Assembly: GCA_046296295.1 (NCBI GenBank)
Contig: JBKBLG010000002.1
Coordinates: 195,338-259,337 of the forward strand
DNA from: UBA10646 sp046296295
GTDB lineage: Bacteria; Bacteroidota; Bacteroidia; Chitinophagales; Chitinophagaceae
Length of the DNA: 64,000 bases
Direction of reading: 5' to 3'
Positions 15,609 through 24,838 of this stretch are shown here, piece after piece. The notes beneath the pieces were generated by a model, which did not search any database, was not told the origin of the DNA, and worked only from the letters and a program-made list of their open reading frames with translations. The number at the start of each line of letters is the position of its first letter. Position 1 is the first letter of the stretch. The position numbers and the translations under genes are program-made.

Positions 15609-16229
15609 TTACAATGCTAACGATAAGAAAGTGGCAGGCGGAACAACATGTGCAGTAAGTAAGCCTGCTGCTTTAGCACCTTCAATATTAACAAGTGTAT
15701 CGTCTATGAACAGTGTTTCATTTGCCGCAAGGCCAGCATCGGTGAGTAGCTGTGTATATGAGCTTATGTAAGGCTTTCGATAACCAAACGTATGGCTGTA
15801 ATATGCTTTTTCGAAAATGTTATCGAAAGATATTGCTGGGTATTGCGTTTCAAAAATCTGCATAAATGCAGCATGATGAATAGCATTAGTATTAGAATAT
15901 AAAAATATACGATACCGCTTGCTTAATGTTTGTAACGCAGCAATACGATCGGCTGGAAAATCCCCTAACATGGCATTCCAGGCAGCGGTTATTTGTTCAT
16001 TTGAAAGATGAACGTTCGCAGTTGTTCTCAAAGTATCAAAAAAGGCTTCGTTGCTGATAGCACCAATTTCTAACTGCTCAAACAAATGGCTTGCATGATG
16101 TTGTGCATATAAAGCCTTGAAGTTTTGAACGCCTAGTGCTACAAAAGCATCTTCTGTTTTTTGATAATCGATGGTTAGCAAAATGCCACCCAAATCGAAA
16201 ATGATATTTTTAATATTGTGCTGTGCCAT
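15609..16229 (-). CDS. HAD-superfamily hydrolase (YihX-like)
   Basis: The roughly 206-residue protein has HAD motif I degenerate at the start (NIIFDLGGILLTID, nucleophile Asp followed by xG), motif II IFLYSNTNAIHH near 100, Lys in FGYRKPYISSY near 150, and motif IV FIDDTLVNIEGAKAAG near 175. HAD family members of this branch dephosphorylate sugar phosphates. Motif I reads DLGG rather than DxD, as in YihX-type phosphatases. Start MAQHNIKN (16227-16229) is preferred over an ATG seven codons upstream because it lies just 3 bp beyond the ispG stop. A repeat variant at 15721-15732 encodes GLAANE. Confidence 0.85.
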   Translation of the reverse strand: MAQHNIKNIIFDLGGILLTIDYQKTEDAFVALGVQNFKALYAQHHASHLFEQLEIGAISNEAFFDTLRTTANVHLSNEQITAAWNAMLGDFPADRIAALQTLSKRYRIFLYSNTNAIHHAAFMQIFETQYPAISFDNIFEKAYYSHTFGYRKPYISSYTQLLTDAGLAANETLFIDDTLVNIEGAKAAGLLTAHVVPPATFLSLAL

Positions 16230-16231
16230 TG

Positions 16232-18259
16232 TTAAGCTGGTTCTACCCAAGCGTTATTGTCTTTTAACAATTGAATCAGTTCATCTACTGCAATATCGCT
16301 ATTGATATTTTTCTTCACTACTTCTTTGCCCTTGTAAAGGGTTATTTTACCAACACCACTCCCAACATAACCAAAATCGGCATCGGCCATTTCGCCGGGG
16401 CCGTTCACAATACAACCCATAATGGCAATTTTAACACCTTTTAAATGGTTGGTTACGGCTCGTATTTTGGCGGTTGTTTCTTGTAAGTCAAATAAAGTAC
16501 GGCCACAGCTAGGGCAGCTTATGTATTCTGTTTTTGAGATACGTGTACGTGTGGCTTGCAATATGCCAAATGCGGTATTGTTGATAAAGAACTCAGCCCC
16601 CTCGGCACCTTCGCCCGCCTGATAACGGCGACCGCTTAAAACGGTTTCGTTGAATTGTTGGTATGCTTGTGCCGACATGCCCAAACAAATACCATCGCCA
16701 ATACCATCAATTAATAACGCACCTGTTTCAGTTGCATAATGAATTAAATGCTCATCGGCAGTTGCCCAGTTGCTATCGGTAATGAGGATAATAGGGTTGT
16801 GAATTTGATTTGATTGCAAGTGTACAGCCATGCGGCGTACTGCTTGTACCGCATTGCTTCGCTTGCTGCTTAAACAGATAACTACTGTTGGATCGTTGGC
16901 AATAGTTTCTAAGTGGGTAAAATCGTTAATGTTGGTATCATCGCTAAAGCAATCAACCATTACGAAATTGAGTACATTGCTTTTTGATGGGGCGGTAACA
17001 TAACCGTGGATATCAAAAATGGGGAAGTATTTGCTTTTATCGGTTGCAGCTGCCCAATGGTTAGGCCATGTTATTACTTTAAGCGTACCGGGCAATGCAA
17101 ATGGCAACTCCGGATGACCAGTAAAAATGAAATCGGCAGCTAAATCGCTGATGCTCCATTTATCGGTAGCTGCATCGTAGTTGTAGCCTACTTGGCGCAA
17201 ATCATTTACCGTAAGGTGTGTTAGCTTACTTAAATCGGCAATTACTACGGGCACTTGCTTACCTCCAATGGTATCTACGGCGAAAGTTTTTGCACGCTTG
17301 TACTCAAAAGGAACATAAGGTAGTTTGTTGATTGAGGGTATCGGTGTTACCTGTTCTGTTGTGGTTATTGGCAAACCGAAATTGTAGCGCTTCACTAAAT
17401 CGCGGCATACTGGAATTTCAAACTCTGGATCTTCGGTAAGGCTCACACGAACAGTATCGCCAATGCCATCTTCTAGCAAAGTGCCAATACCGACGGCACT
17501 TTTAATACGGCCATCTTCACCATCGCCGGCTTCGGTAACACCCAGGTGCAGCGGATAGCATTCGCCAAATTCGTTAGTCATGGTTTGCACTAATAACCGA
17601 TAAGCTTGTACCATTACTTGTGTGTTACTAGCCTTCATGCTTAAAACAATATTGTGGTAGCTTTCGCTGCGGGCAATTCGTAGAAACTCCATTGCACTTT
17701 CTACCATACCCATGGGTGTATCGCCATAGCGGCTCATGATACGATCGCTGAGGCTACCATGGTTAGTGCCAATACGCATGGCGGTGCCATAGGCTTTACA
17801 AATACGAACCAGGGGTGTAAAGCGTTCTCTGATACGTTCTATTTCTTCTAAATACGCTGCATCGGTATATTCAATTTGTTCGAACTTCTTTTTATCTACA
17901 TAATTACCAGGATTCACACGTACTTTTTCAACAATGCGTGCCGCTATTTCGGCTGCGTTGGGCGTGAAGTGAATATCGGCTACCAAAGGGGTGTTGTAAC
18001 CTCGCTTGCGTAGTTCATTTTTGATGAGTTGCAGGTTTTCTGCTTCTTTTTTGCTAGGTGCGGTAATACGCACTAACTCTGCACCGGCTTCGATACAACG
18101 GATGGTTTGAAGTACAGTAGCTGCTGTATCCATTGTATCGGTGGTGGTCATGGTTTGTACCCGAATAGGGTGGCCATTACCTAATAGCAAGTCGCCAATT
18201 TTCACCTCTTTGGTGCGTAGGCGTTGGTATTGCGTAAGTGAGGGAGTATATAGTTGCAT
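16232..18259 (-). CDS. ispG: 4-hydroxy-3-methylbut-2-enyl diphosphate synthase (long form)
   Basis: The enzyme of the MEP isoprenoid pathway converts MEcPP to HMBPP with a [4Fe-4S] cluster. The N-terminal TIM barrel opens with KIGDLLLGNGHPIRVQTMT. A large insert (about 300-540) separates it from the C-terminal cluster domain carrying SCPSCGRTLFD and MGCIVNGPGEMADADFGYVG. 675 residues and the insert are typical of the Bacteroidota/Chlamydia/plant form, versus about 370 in E. coli. An exact interspersed-repeat copy (17205-17216) encodes HLTVND inside the insert. Likely co-transcribed with the HAD gene downstream. Confidence 0.95.
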   Translation of the reverse strand: MQLYTPSLTQYQRLRTKEVKIGDLLLGNGHPIRVQTMTTTDTMDTAATVLQTIRCIEAGAELVRITAPSKKEAENLQLIKNELRKRGYNTPLVADIHFTPNAAEIAARIVEKVRVNPGNYVDKKKFEQIEYTDAAYLEEIERIRERFTPLVRICKAYGTAMRIGTNHGSLSDRIMSRYGDTPMGMVESAMEFLRIARSESYHNIVLSMKASNTQVMVQAYRLLVQTMTNEFGECYPLHLGVTEAGDGEDGRIKSAVGIGTLLEDGIGDTVRVSLTEDPEFEIPVCRDLVKRYNFGLPITTTEQVTPIPSINKLPYVPFEYKRAKTFAVDTIGGKQVPVVIADLSKLTHLTVNDLRQVGYNYDAATDKWSISDLAADFIFTGHPELPFALPGTLKVITWPNHWAAATDKSKYFPIFDIHGYVTAPSKSNVLNFVMVDCFSDDTNINDFTHLETIANDPTVVICLSSKRSNAVQAVRRMAVHLQSNQIHNPIILITDSNWATADEHLIHYATETGALLIDGIGDGICLGMSAQAYQQFNETVLSGRRYQAGEGAEGAEFFINNTAFGILQATRTRISKTEYISCPSCGRTLFDLQETTAKIRAVTNHLKGVKIAIMGCIVNGPGEMADADFGYVGSGVGKITLYKGKEVVKKNINSDIAVDELIQLLKDNNAWVEPA

Positions 18260-18368
18260 ATGTGCCTGAAACTGTAACTATTTAGGTAGTACAGCAGTGT
18301 TTTTTGTTCAATAATGGATGCGCCTTATAGCTTAATCTTACAACAATCGTTCGTACGGAAGGTTGCAA

Positions 18369-19640
18369 TTACGCTAGCAAACTTGCTTTTACATAAGGCT
18401 GCAATGCAGTTGGTATACGAATACCATGTGGTGTTTGATGGTTTTCGAGCAATGCCGCCAATATACGTGGCAGGGCTAGGCTACTACCATTTAAAGTATG
18501 TAATAGTTGGGTTTTGCCACTTGCATCTTTGTAGCGAGCTTTTAGGCGGTTGGCCTGAAAACTTTCAAAATTACTAACACTACTTACTTCGAGCCAACGC
18601 TGTTGTGCGGCGCTATACACTTCAAAATCGTAGGTTAATGCACTTGCAAAACCCATATCGCCGCCGCATAATCGTAAGATACGGTAAGGTAAGTCGAGGC
18701 TTTGTACTAACTGTTCTACATGATGCACCATAGCATCAAGTGTTTCGTAGCTTTTATCGGGTTGTACGAACTGAATAATTTCGACTTTTTCAAATTGATG
18801 TAAGCGATTTAAGCCACGAACATCTTTGCCGTAGCTGCCTGCTTCGCGGCGAAAGCAAGGGCTATATGCTGTGAGTTTAATCGGCAAATCGGCTTCTTTC
18901 AAAATTTCATCGCGGTATACGTTTGTAACAGGTACTTCTGCCGTTGGAATCATGTAGAAATTATCTTCGGGCATATAGTACATATGACCCTCCTTGTCGG
19001 GTAGCTGCCCGGTACCGTAAGCACTAGCTTCGTTCACCATAAATGGCGGCAAGTATTCGGTGTAGCCCGCCTCGGTATTCGCATCTAAAAAGTACTGAAT
19101 AAGGGCTCGTTGCAGCTTAGCACCTTTGCCGATATACACCGGAAAGCCACTTCCAGTAATTTTATTACCTAGCTCAAAATCAATCCAATTGTATTTTTTT
19201 GCAATATCCCAATGTGGCAAAGCACCTTCAAACAAGGTGGGAATATCACCAACTTGACGTACAACTTCATTATCAGCCGCCACCTTGCCTTTTGGCACCA
19301 ACTTGCTAGGTAAGTTGGGTATTTGTAACAATATATTGGTAAGCTGCTGTTCTACCTCGGCCATGCTTGTTTTGAGTGGCTCAAGTTCGGTTTTCCAAGC
19401 GGCTACTTGTTGTTTAGCAGCTTCAGCTTCTTCTTTTTTGCCTTGTGCCATTAGTTGCCCAATCAACTTGCTCGATGCATTGATTTGCGATTGAATATGA
19501 TCGAAAGCTGCCTGTAATTTTTTGCGTTCATCGTCGCGTTGAATGGCCTCGTCTACCAAATGCAACGCTGCAAAATGCTTCACCTGTAAGCGTTCTTTTG
19601 CCCATTCCGGATTTTGCCTTAGTACGGCTACCTGTAACAT
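18369..19640 (-). CDS. serS: seryl-tRNA synthetase
   Basis: Class II synthetase. N-terminal coiled-coil arm (about 30-100, KKLQAAFDHIQSQINASSKLIGQLMAQGKKEEAEAAKQQ in part), catalytic core with motif 2 (FRREAGSYGKDVRGLNRLHQFEKVE) and motif 3 (LNGSSLALPRILAALLENHQ). I use the start MLQVAVLRQNPEW (19638-19640), matching family N-termini; six residues upstream are likely untranslated. A TATATTTG-like box lies 16-23 bp upstream. The ispG start is 110 bp downstream of its stop. Confidence 0.96.
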   Translation of the reverse strand: MLQVAVLRQNPEWAKERLQVKHFAALHLVDEAIQRDDERKKLQAAFDHIQSQINASSKLIGQLMAQGKKEEAEAAKQQVAAWKTELEPLKTSMAEVEQQLTNILLQIPNLPSKLVPKGKVAADNEVVRQVGDIPTLFEGALPHWDIAKKYNWIDFELGNKITGSGFPVYIGKGAKLQRALIQYFLDANTEAGYTEYLPPFMVNEASAYGTGQLPDKEGHMYYMPEDNFYMIPTAEVPVTNVYRDEILKEADLPIKLTAYSPCFRREAGSYGKDVRGLNRLHQFEKVEIIQFVQPDKSYETLDAMVHHVEQLVQSLDLPYRILRLCGGDMGFASALTYDFEVYSAAQQRWLEVSSVSNFESFQANRLKARYKDASGKTQLLHTLNGSSLALPRILAALLENHQTPHGIRIPTALQPYVKASLLA

Positions 19641-19655
19641 GCGGTTTGTTTTTTG

Positions 19656-19663
19656 CAAATATA
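19656..19663 (-). promoter_or_regulatory. possible -7 box of serS
   Basis: CAAATATA, complement TATATTTG, is a perfect TAnnTTTG box 16 bp upstream of the serS start. The nearest TTG-like -33 element is only 15 bp further, slightly short, and falls between repeat variants. Confidence 0.35.
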
Positions 19664-19664
19664 G

Positions 19665-19806
19665 CCTTGCGGCAAAAGCAATAGCCTTACGGCAAATGAA
19701 AACGCACCTTATACCATCTGCCTTAACACATTTACCGTAAGGTTCGTTGCCAGATTATTTCTCAAAACGTAACCATACGTTGGTAGGGATGCATTTACCG
19801 TAAGGT
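19665..19806. repeat. four interspersed-repeat copies in the serS/19829 divergent gap
   Basis: Order: two reverse-facing variants (CCTTGCGGCAAA 19665-19676, CCTTACGGCAAA 19685-19696), then two exact forward copies (TTTACCGTAAGG at 19731-19742 and 19794-19805). The forward copies are both followed by TTCG. The arrangement points outward from the centre of the 188-bp gap in a two-plus-two pattern. Confidence 0.9.
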
Positions 19807-19828
19807 TCGATGGCTACCTTTGCTGGCT

Positions 19829-20176
19829 ATGACAGATGCGAGTTTAGACCTACAACAACGTTGGTGGAACCTAGAAGCCAAATTGGTAGAACGCTTTGGC
19901 AAAAAGCCCGATGTAGAAACTATTTTGTTTTTAATTGGCATGCAAGAAACGGGTTTTGTGCAAGAAAAAATTACTAAAGAGCAAAAGCAAGATTTAATGC
20001 ATGTTGCGGTTTGTACCCTACTGAGTAGCAGCGGTTTTTATAGCCTTACCGGCCACGATGAAGATGGTTGGCCACACTTTGAACAGCGTAAGGCATTGCC
20101 TGAAATGCCTTTGTACGAACAGGAAAATTTCTTGAAAGACCATATTTTGCTTTATTTCGAGCAACAAGGATTTTAA
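19829..20176 (+). CDS. conserved hypothetical protein
   Basis: The roughly 115-residue acidic soluble protein (MTDASLDLQQRWWNLEAKL..., later FLIGMQETGFVQEKITKEQKQDLMHVAVCTLLSSSGFY and DEDGWPHFE) looks like a conserved Bacteroidota protein of unknown function, from memory of similar sequences. Start: ATG at 19829-19831, three codons after a TTG that would also open the frame. A perfect TACCTTTG box lies at 19815-19822, very close to the start, suggesting a near-leaderless mRNA or a chance match. The cyclophilin gene follows 12 bp later, so the two are probably co-transcribed. Confidence 0.8.
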   Translation: MTDASLDLQQRWWNLEAKLVERFGKKPDVETILFLIGMQETGFVQEKITKEQKQDLMHVAVCTLLSSSGFYSLTGHDEDGWPHFEQRKALPEMPLYEQENFLKDHILLYFEQQGF

Positions 20177-20188
20177 CCCAAGATAATT

Positions 20189-20899
20189 ATGCTGAAATCT
20201 GTATTGATGGCCGCAGCGTTGGCCTTACTAAGTATGGGAGCCATGGCTCAAGTGAAAAAAACTGCTCCAAAACTCGTTGCACCTGCTGCAAAATCGAAAG
20301 AAAAGCTGGTAGAAATAATGACCAGCATGGGTACGATTGTAGTAAAACTGTACGATAGCACACCACAGCACCGCGATAATTTTGTACGCTTGGTGCAAGA
20401 GGGCTTCTACGATAGCTTGTTATTTCACCGTGTAATTGATGGTTTTATGATTCAAGGAGGCGACCCTACCAGCCGTAATGCCGATAGCACCACTATGCTT
20501 GGTGCAGGCAGTGCCCCAGGTGTAGAACGCATACCTGCCGAGTTTAAAAACAACCTAATTCATAAAAAGGGTGCCTTAGCCGCAGCTCGCGATAATAATC
20601 CGCAAATGGCTAGCAGCAACTGCCAATTTTATATTGTACAGGGCAAGCCCTACAGCGATGTAGAAATTAATATGATGGAATGCCGTGCTCGCCAGAATAA
20701 TCCTGCTTTCACCTATACCGATGCACAACGCAAAGTGTATAAAACTTTGGGAGGCACACCCTTTTTAGACCAGAATTATACTGTTTTTGGTGAAGTGGTG
20801 AAGGGTTTAGAAGTTATTGACTTAATTGCCAAGGTGCCCAGAAACGGAAACGACCGTCCGCTCAAAAATGTGTATATGAAAATGCGCTTGCTCAATTAA
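20189..20899 (+). CDS. secreted cyclophilin-type peptidyl-prolyl isomerase
   Basis: The 236-residue protein has a signal peptide (hydrophobic residues 5-20, cleavage after AMA or AQV) and a cyclophilin domain from about 43: VEIMTSMGTIVVKLYDSTPQHRDNFVRL, FHRVIDGFMIQGGDP (catalytic His-Arg), and ASSNCQFYIVQG. It is expected to catalyse proline isomerisation in the periplasm. It contains a family-typical insert with FTYTDAQRKVYKTLGG before the last strands. It is downstream of a hypothetical gene with 12 bp between, and gcvH follows after 50 bp. Confidence 0.93.
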   Translation: MLKSVLMAAALALLSMGAMAQVKKTAPKLVAPAAKSKEKLVEIMTSMGTIVVKLYDSTPQHRDNFVRLVQEGFYDSLLFHRVIDGFMIQGGDPTSRNADSTTMLGAGSAPGVERIPAEFKNNLIHKKGALAAARDNNPQMASSNCQFYIVQGKPYSDVEINMMECRARQNNPAFTYTDAQRKVYKTLGGTPFLDQNYTVFGEVVKGLEVIDLIAKVPRNGNDRPLKNVYMKMRLLN

Positions 20900-20949
20900 G
20901 CAAAGCCAAATATTATCAGCATATTTGCACCATTAAACGAACACTTGTT

Positions 20950-21330
20950 ATGAATTTTCCTGCCGATTTAAAGTACACCAAGGATCACGAATGGATTAAG
21001 GTTATTGATGGCAATACAGCATTAGTTGGCATTACCGACTTTGCCCAAAGCGAACTTGGTGATATTGTATATGTAGATATTAATACCGTTGGGCAAAGCC
21101 TAGCAGCAGAGGCTGTTTTTGGTACAGTAGAAGCAGTGAAAACTGTAAGCGACCTATTTTTGCCGGTTGCTGCTACGATAGTAGAAGTGAACAGTAATTT
21201 AGAAAAGCAGCCCGAATTAGTAAATAGTGACCCATACGGCGAAGGCTGGATGGTTAAGATAGCAATAGCAAACGTAGCTGATCTCGACGCTTTAATGAGT
21301 GCCGATGCCTATGCAGCACTAGTTGGCTAA
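20950..21330 (+). CDS. gcvH: glycine cleavage system H protein
   Basis: The 126-residue lipoyl carrier of the glycine cleavage complex. The lipoyl-lysine motif is GTVEAVKTVSD with Lys64; the opening YTKDHEWIKV and the final DPYGEGWMVKIAI are family hallmarks. Length is normal. It may share a transcript with the cyclophilin gene. The T, P and L proteins are not in the window. Confidence 0.97.
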   Translation: MNFPADLKYTKDHEWIKVIDGNTALVGITDFAQSELGDIVYVDINTVGQSLAAEAVFGTVEAVKTVSDLFLPVAATIVEVNSNLEKQPELVNSDPYGEGWMVKIAIANVADLDALMSADAYAALVG

Positions 21331-21401
21331 TAATTTAAGCAATGCTTTTTTGAACCTTTGAGCCACCTGTTGCGTAGATAGGTATCGCTTTGTAAAAGCT
21401 T

Positions 21402-21950
21402 ATGCAACAACACGCTACTCAAAAATATACAGAAGCCGAATTGGTTACTTTGTTACAGCAAAGGAGCCAATCGGCTTTTAGTTATTTATACGACAATTAC
21501 GCTGGCGCCATCTATGCTGCTGTTTGCAGCATTATTCCAGACAATACCCTTGCATCAGATGTGTTGCAAGAAGTTTTTGTGAAAATTTGGCGACAGATTG
21601 CAACCTATGATAGCACTAAAGGGCGTTTATACACTTGGATGCTCAACATTGCTCGTAATGCATCCATAGATACATTACGCAGTAGAGGGTTTCAGAACAG
21701 CCAACAAAACCGAGAATGGAATGAAGCCGTATATGAAGATATTAGTAGCACACAAGTGAATGCTGAGGTGATTGGACTCAGAAAGTTAGTACATACCCTA
21801 AAACCAGAGTTGAAAACGGTGGTTGAGCTGGCATACTTTCATGGTTATACACAAGAAGATATTGCAGCCATGTTAGAAATACCGCTAGGTACCGTAAAAA
21901 CTCGCCTACGCACCGCCTTAATTAAGCTACGAACCATTATTAAACCTTAG
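21402..21950 (+). CDS. ECF-type RNA polymerase sigma factor
   Basis: The 182-residue protein shows sigma region 2 (AFSYLYDNYAGAIYAAVC, then DVLQEVFVKIWRQIATYDSTKGRLYTWMLNIARNASID in sequence) and region 4 (ELAYFHGYTQEDIAAMLEIPLGTVKTRLRTALIKL). It is followed after 4 bp by an anti-sigma gene with a GTG start, the usual ECF sigma/RskA-type pair. Release of the sigma factor after a cell-envelope signal is inferred. Confidence 0.93.
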   Translation: MQQHATQKYTEAELVTLLQQRSQSAFSYLYDNYAGAIYAAVCSIIPDNTLASDVLQEVFVKIWRQIATYDSTKGRLYTWMLNIARNASIDTLRSRGFQNSQQNREWNEAVYEDISSTQVNAEVIGLRKLVHTLKPELKTVVELAYFHGYTQEDIAAMLEIPLGTVKTRLRTALIKLRTIIKP

Positions 21951-21954
21951 TACC

Positions 21955-22797
21955 GTGGATATACAGGCATATATAGCAAGTGGGGTAGTGGAAAGCTACG
22001 TACTGGGTTTGGCTACCAACGAAGAAAGAGCTGAACTTGAGCAACTATTACCGCAACATCCTGAATTGCAGAACGCTTTAACCAATTTTGAACAATCGCT
22101 TGAAAATTTTCATCAAACCCAAGCAGCAGTTCCGCCACCAGCCATAAAAGCTAACCTGATGGCACAATTGGCTGACGAGTTTGCTACCGATACAACGAGC
22201 GTAGCTACAACTACTGCACCCGTTGTACCACTCAACCATCATAACACCGCTACTGCTAAGGAACAATCTATGCAGTTGTGGCGTAATATAGCAGCAGCTA
22301 TGGTAGCATTACTTGTTGGTAGCGTAGCATTAAATGTATATTACTATAATGCAGCTAGCGAAGCCCAACAAACGGTTAAAAGCTTAATATCACAAAACAA
22401 TAGCTTACAAGCAAGTATCAATGCAACCCAAGTTCGTATGCAAGAAATGAACAACGGGTTTAAACTCATGGCCGACCCTAACGTTCTAATGGTGAAGCTA
22501 ACCGCAGCCGCTAACGAACTCAAGGGCAATGCTGCTACCGTATTTTGGGATAGCCGTACTAAAGATGTATTTGTAATGAATACAGCCTTAGCCCCTGCCC
22601 CTGCCGGCAAAGAATATCAGTTGTGGGCCATTGTAGATGGTGTTCCGGTAGATGCCGGTATGATGGGCAAATGTGCAGAAGGCATTTGTAAAATGAAAAA
22701 TATTCAAAAGGCACAAGCATTCGCCATTAGCCTAGAAGATGCAGGTGGCAATCCTACGCCAAAAGGCACTATTTATGTACTAGGTAAGGTTGGTTAA
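21955..22797 (+). CDS. membrane-bound anti-sigma factor (RskA/anti-sigma-K type)
   Basis: The 280-residue protein starts with GTG 4 bp after the sigma gene. The cytoplasmic N-terminus binds sigma (SYVLGLATNEERAELEQLLPQHPEL), one transmembrane helix lies near 105-125 (IAAAMVALLVGSVALNVYYY), followed by a coiled segment and a periplasmic anti-sigma-K domain (VFWDSRTKDVFVMNTALAPAPAGKEYQLW..., ISLEDAGGNPTPKGTIYVLGK). It should hold the ECF sigma inactive at the membrane. The stop codon is immediately followed by a repeat variant. Confidence 0.9.
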   Translation: MDIQAYIASGVVESYVLGLATNEERAELEQLLPQHPELQNALTNFEQSLENFHQTQAAVPPPAIKANLMAQLADEFATDTTSVATTTAPVVPLNHHNTATAKEQSMQLWRNIAAAMVALLVGSVALNVYYYNAASEAQQTVKSLISQNNSLQASINATQVRMQEMNNGFKLMADPNVLMVKLTAAANELKGNAATVFWDSRTKDVFVMNTALAPAPAGKEYQLWAIVDGVPVDAGMMGKCAEGICKMKNIQKAQAFAISLEDAGGNPTPKGTIYVLGKVG

Positions 22798-22799
22798 TA

Positions 22800-22929
22800 C
22801 CTTTCGGTAAATGAAGTAGCGCTTTATCAAACAACAGAGGCAGAGCCAGTGCTAAGCATTGGATTACTTTATAATAAAGCCGCCCCTTTACTATAAAGTG
22901 ATATTAGCAACATCCATTTACCGTAAGGT
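22800..22929. repeat. inverted pair of interspersed repeats between convergent genes
   Basis: CCTTTCGGTAAA (22800-22811, one mismatch) directly after the anti-sigma stop and TTTACCGTAAGG (22917-22928, exact) just before the KefC-like stop. They face each other 105 bp apart and span the whole intergenic gap. Confidence 0.85.
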
Positions 22930-22936
22930 ATTTTGA

Positions 22937-24835
22937 TTATGTTTCAGTTTGCTGTGTGGCTTCTTTAATAAGAGAGGCATCATCCCAAGCAGTATCTACT
23001 TGTTGTAACATGAAGCGGTTTTTAGTATCTTCTTGTAAGATACGTTCTAGCTCCTCCATACGGGTACGTGCCTCTAAAATATAAGCTTCTCTATCTTCTA
23101 TGGCAGCCAGCTTTTTTAGATTTTTTTCATCGTACTTCAAAAACATTTTCGACATACGTGTGGCATGGTAAGCATCGTAACCGAGCATTTTCAGAACATC
23201 TACACCCAAGCGTAAGCTGGTATCTAAACTTTCGCGATATACATGCAATATGCCGGCGTTTAAAAGCTCATACGCATCGAATCGGTTACGTGATCGAACA
23301 TATAAATGCAGGTTAGGAAAATGCTTTTTGGCAGTTTCAATCATCGCTAAACGCTTTTCTACATTATCGATTGCAACCACCAGAATTTTGGCATGTGCAG
23401 CACCAGCAGCTCGCAATAAATCGTGCCGGCTTGCATCGCCATAATAAACTTTAAAGCCTAAACGACGTAGTAATGCTACACGGTCGCTATCGATATCGAG
23501 ATAGGTAGCGTTAACACCATTTGCTCGTAAGAAACGGCCTACCGTGTTACCAAAGTGGCCAAAACCTGCGATAATTACGGGATGTGTTTCTTCAATGGTA
23601 TCCTCACTTTCTTTCGTTTCTTCTTTCTCCAGTATACCCAATTTTGGCATGATGAAGCGTTCGTGCAGCAACCACAACAAGGGCGTTAGTGCCATTGATA
23701 TGGCTACCACACTCATCATCACATCAATCGTGTACTTTGGTAATATCCCTTCGGTAAGGCAAAAAGAGAGCAACACAAAGGCAAACTCACCTGCCTGACT
23801 TAGAGCCACAGAAAAAATAGCATTTTGATCGAAGCTAATCTTAAAGAGCTTCCCCAGAGCTAGTAAAATCAATGCTTTTATTGCCATCATTCCGGCAACA
23901 ATACCAAGTATGAACCATGGATTTTGTAAGATGAGAGCAATATCTATGGAAGCACCCACAGCAATAAAGAATAAACCGAGCAATAACCCTTTAAAGGGCT
24001 CAATATCACTTTCAAGTTCATGTCTAAACTCACTGTTAGCAAGTACTACCCCGGCCAGAAACGTTCCAAGTGCCGGACTGAGCCCCACTTGTTGCATCAA
24101 CCATGCAATGCTTACTACCAACAACAGCGCCGAAGCGGTAAATAGTTCTCTCACTTTGCTACGTGCCACAATACGCAATAGGGGCTTAATCAAAAAACGA
24201 CCTGCCAATACAATAGCTACTACGCTACCTAATACAATCATCATTTGCTGTAAAGCAGGCATACCATGTACCCAATTGGTAGTGCCATGGCTTTTTTGAT
24301 CTTCTATTTTAGGTAAGGTACTTAATAATGGAAGAATTGCTAGCATCGGGATAATAGCAATATCTTGAAACAGCAATACCGAAAAAGAACTTTGGCCTGC
24401 AGCCGATTTCATTAATCCTTTTTCTTGCATGGTTTGTAATACAATAGCCGTACTACTCATAGCTACTGCCATAGCTACTGCAAGTGCTTGCTGCCACGGC
24501 ATATTAAAAGCTACAATAGCTATAATAGTTATAATAGCGGTGGTAAGAACCACTTGTAATCCGCCAAGGCCGGCAATGCTTCGGCGCATCTTCCATAATA
24601 ATTCAGGCTCTAATTCTAAGCCAATTAAAAAGAGCATCATTACCACACCAAACTCAGCAAAATGCATAATATCTTGCCCCTCTGTGCTAATAAACCCAAA
24701 CACACTCGGGCCAATAAGTGTGCCTGCAATTAAGTACCCAAGTACACTACCTAAACCAAAGCGCTTAGCAATGGGCACCATAATTACTGCTGCCACTAAA
24801 TAAATGATGGCTTGAAACATAAATGATTCACTCAT
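22937..24835 (-). CDS. KefB/KefC-type cation:proton antiporter
   Basis: The 632-residue CPA2 antiporter: an N-terminal membrane domain of about 12 helices (1-385; AVAMSSTAIVLQTMQEKGLM and ALGTFLAGVVLANSEFRHELE are family motifs), then a RCK/TrkA-N domain (about 415-530: PVIIAGFGHFGNTVGRFLRANG) and a Glu/Arg-rich cytoplasmic tail. In E. coli this type performs glutathione-gated potassium efflux during electrophile stress. The KefF-like gene lies 3 bp upstream in the same operon, which supports the assignment. Confidence 0.9.
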   Translation of the reverse strand: MSESFMFQAIIYLVAAVIMVPIAKRFGLGSVLGYLIAGTLIGPSVFGFISTEGQDIMHFAEFGVVMMLFLIGLELEPELLWKMRRSIAGLGGLQVVLTTAIITIIAIVAFNMPWQQALAVAMAVAMSSTAIVLQTMQEKGLMKSAAGQSSFSVLLFQDIAIIPMLAILPLLSTLPKIEDQKSHGTTNWVHGMPALQQMMIVLGSVVAIVLAGRFLIKPLLRIVARSKVRELFTASALLLVVSIAWLMQQVGLSPALGTFLAGVVLANSEFRHELESDIEPFKGLLLGLFFIAVGASIDIALILQNPWFILGIVAGMMAIKALILLALGKLFKISFDQNAIFSVALSQAGEFAFVLLSFCLTEGILPKYTIDVMMSVVAISMALTPLLWLLHERFIMPKLGILEKEETKESEDTIEETHPVIIAGFGHFGNTVGRFLRANGVNATYLDIDSDRVALLRRLGFKVYYGDASRHDLLRAAGAAHAKILVVAIDNVEKRLAMIETAKKHFPNLHLYVRSRNRFDAYELLNAGILHVYRESLDTSLRLGVDVLKMLGYDAYHATRMSKMFLKYDEKNLKKLAAIEDREAYILEARTRMEELERILQEDTKNRFMLQQVDTAWDDASLIKEATQQTET

Positions 24836-24838
24836 TGC

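Noticed and set aside
18961..19021. GGTACCGTAAGC as a further repeat copy
   Set aside because: Differs from the 12-mer at the flanks and falls in a conserved part of serS; likely a chance match.
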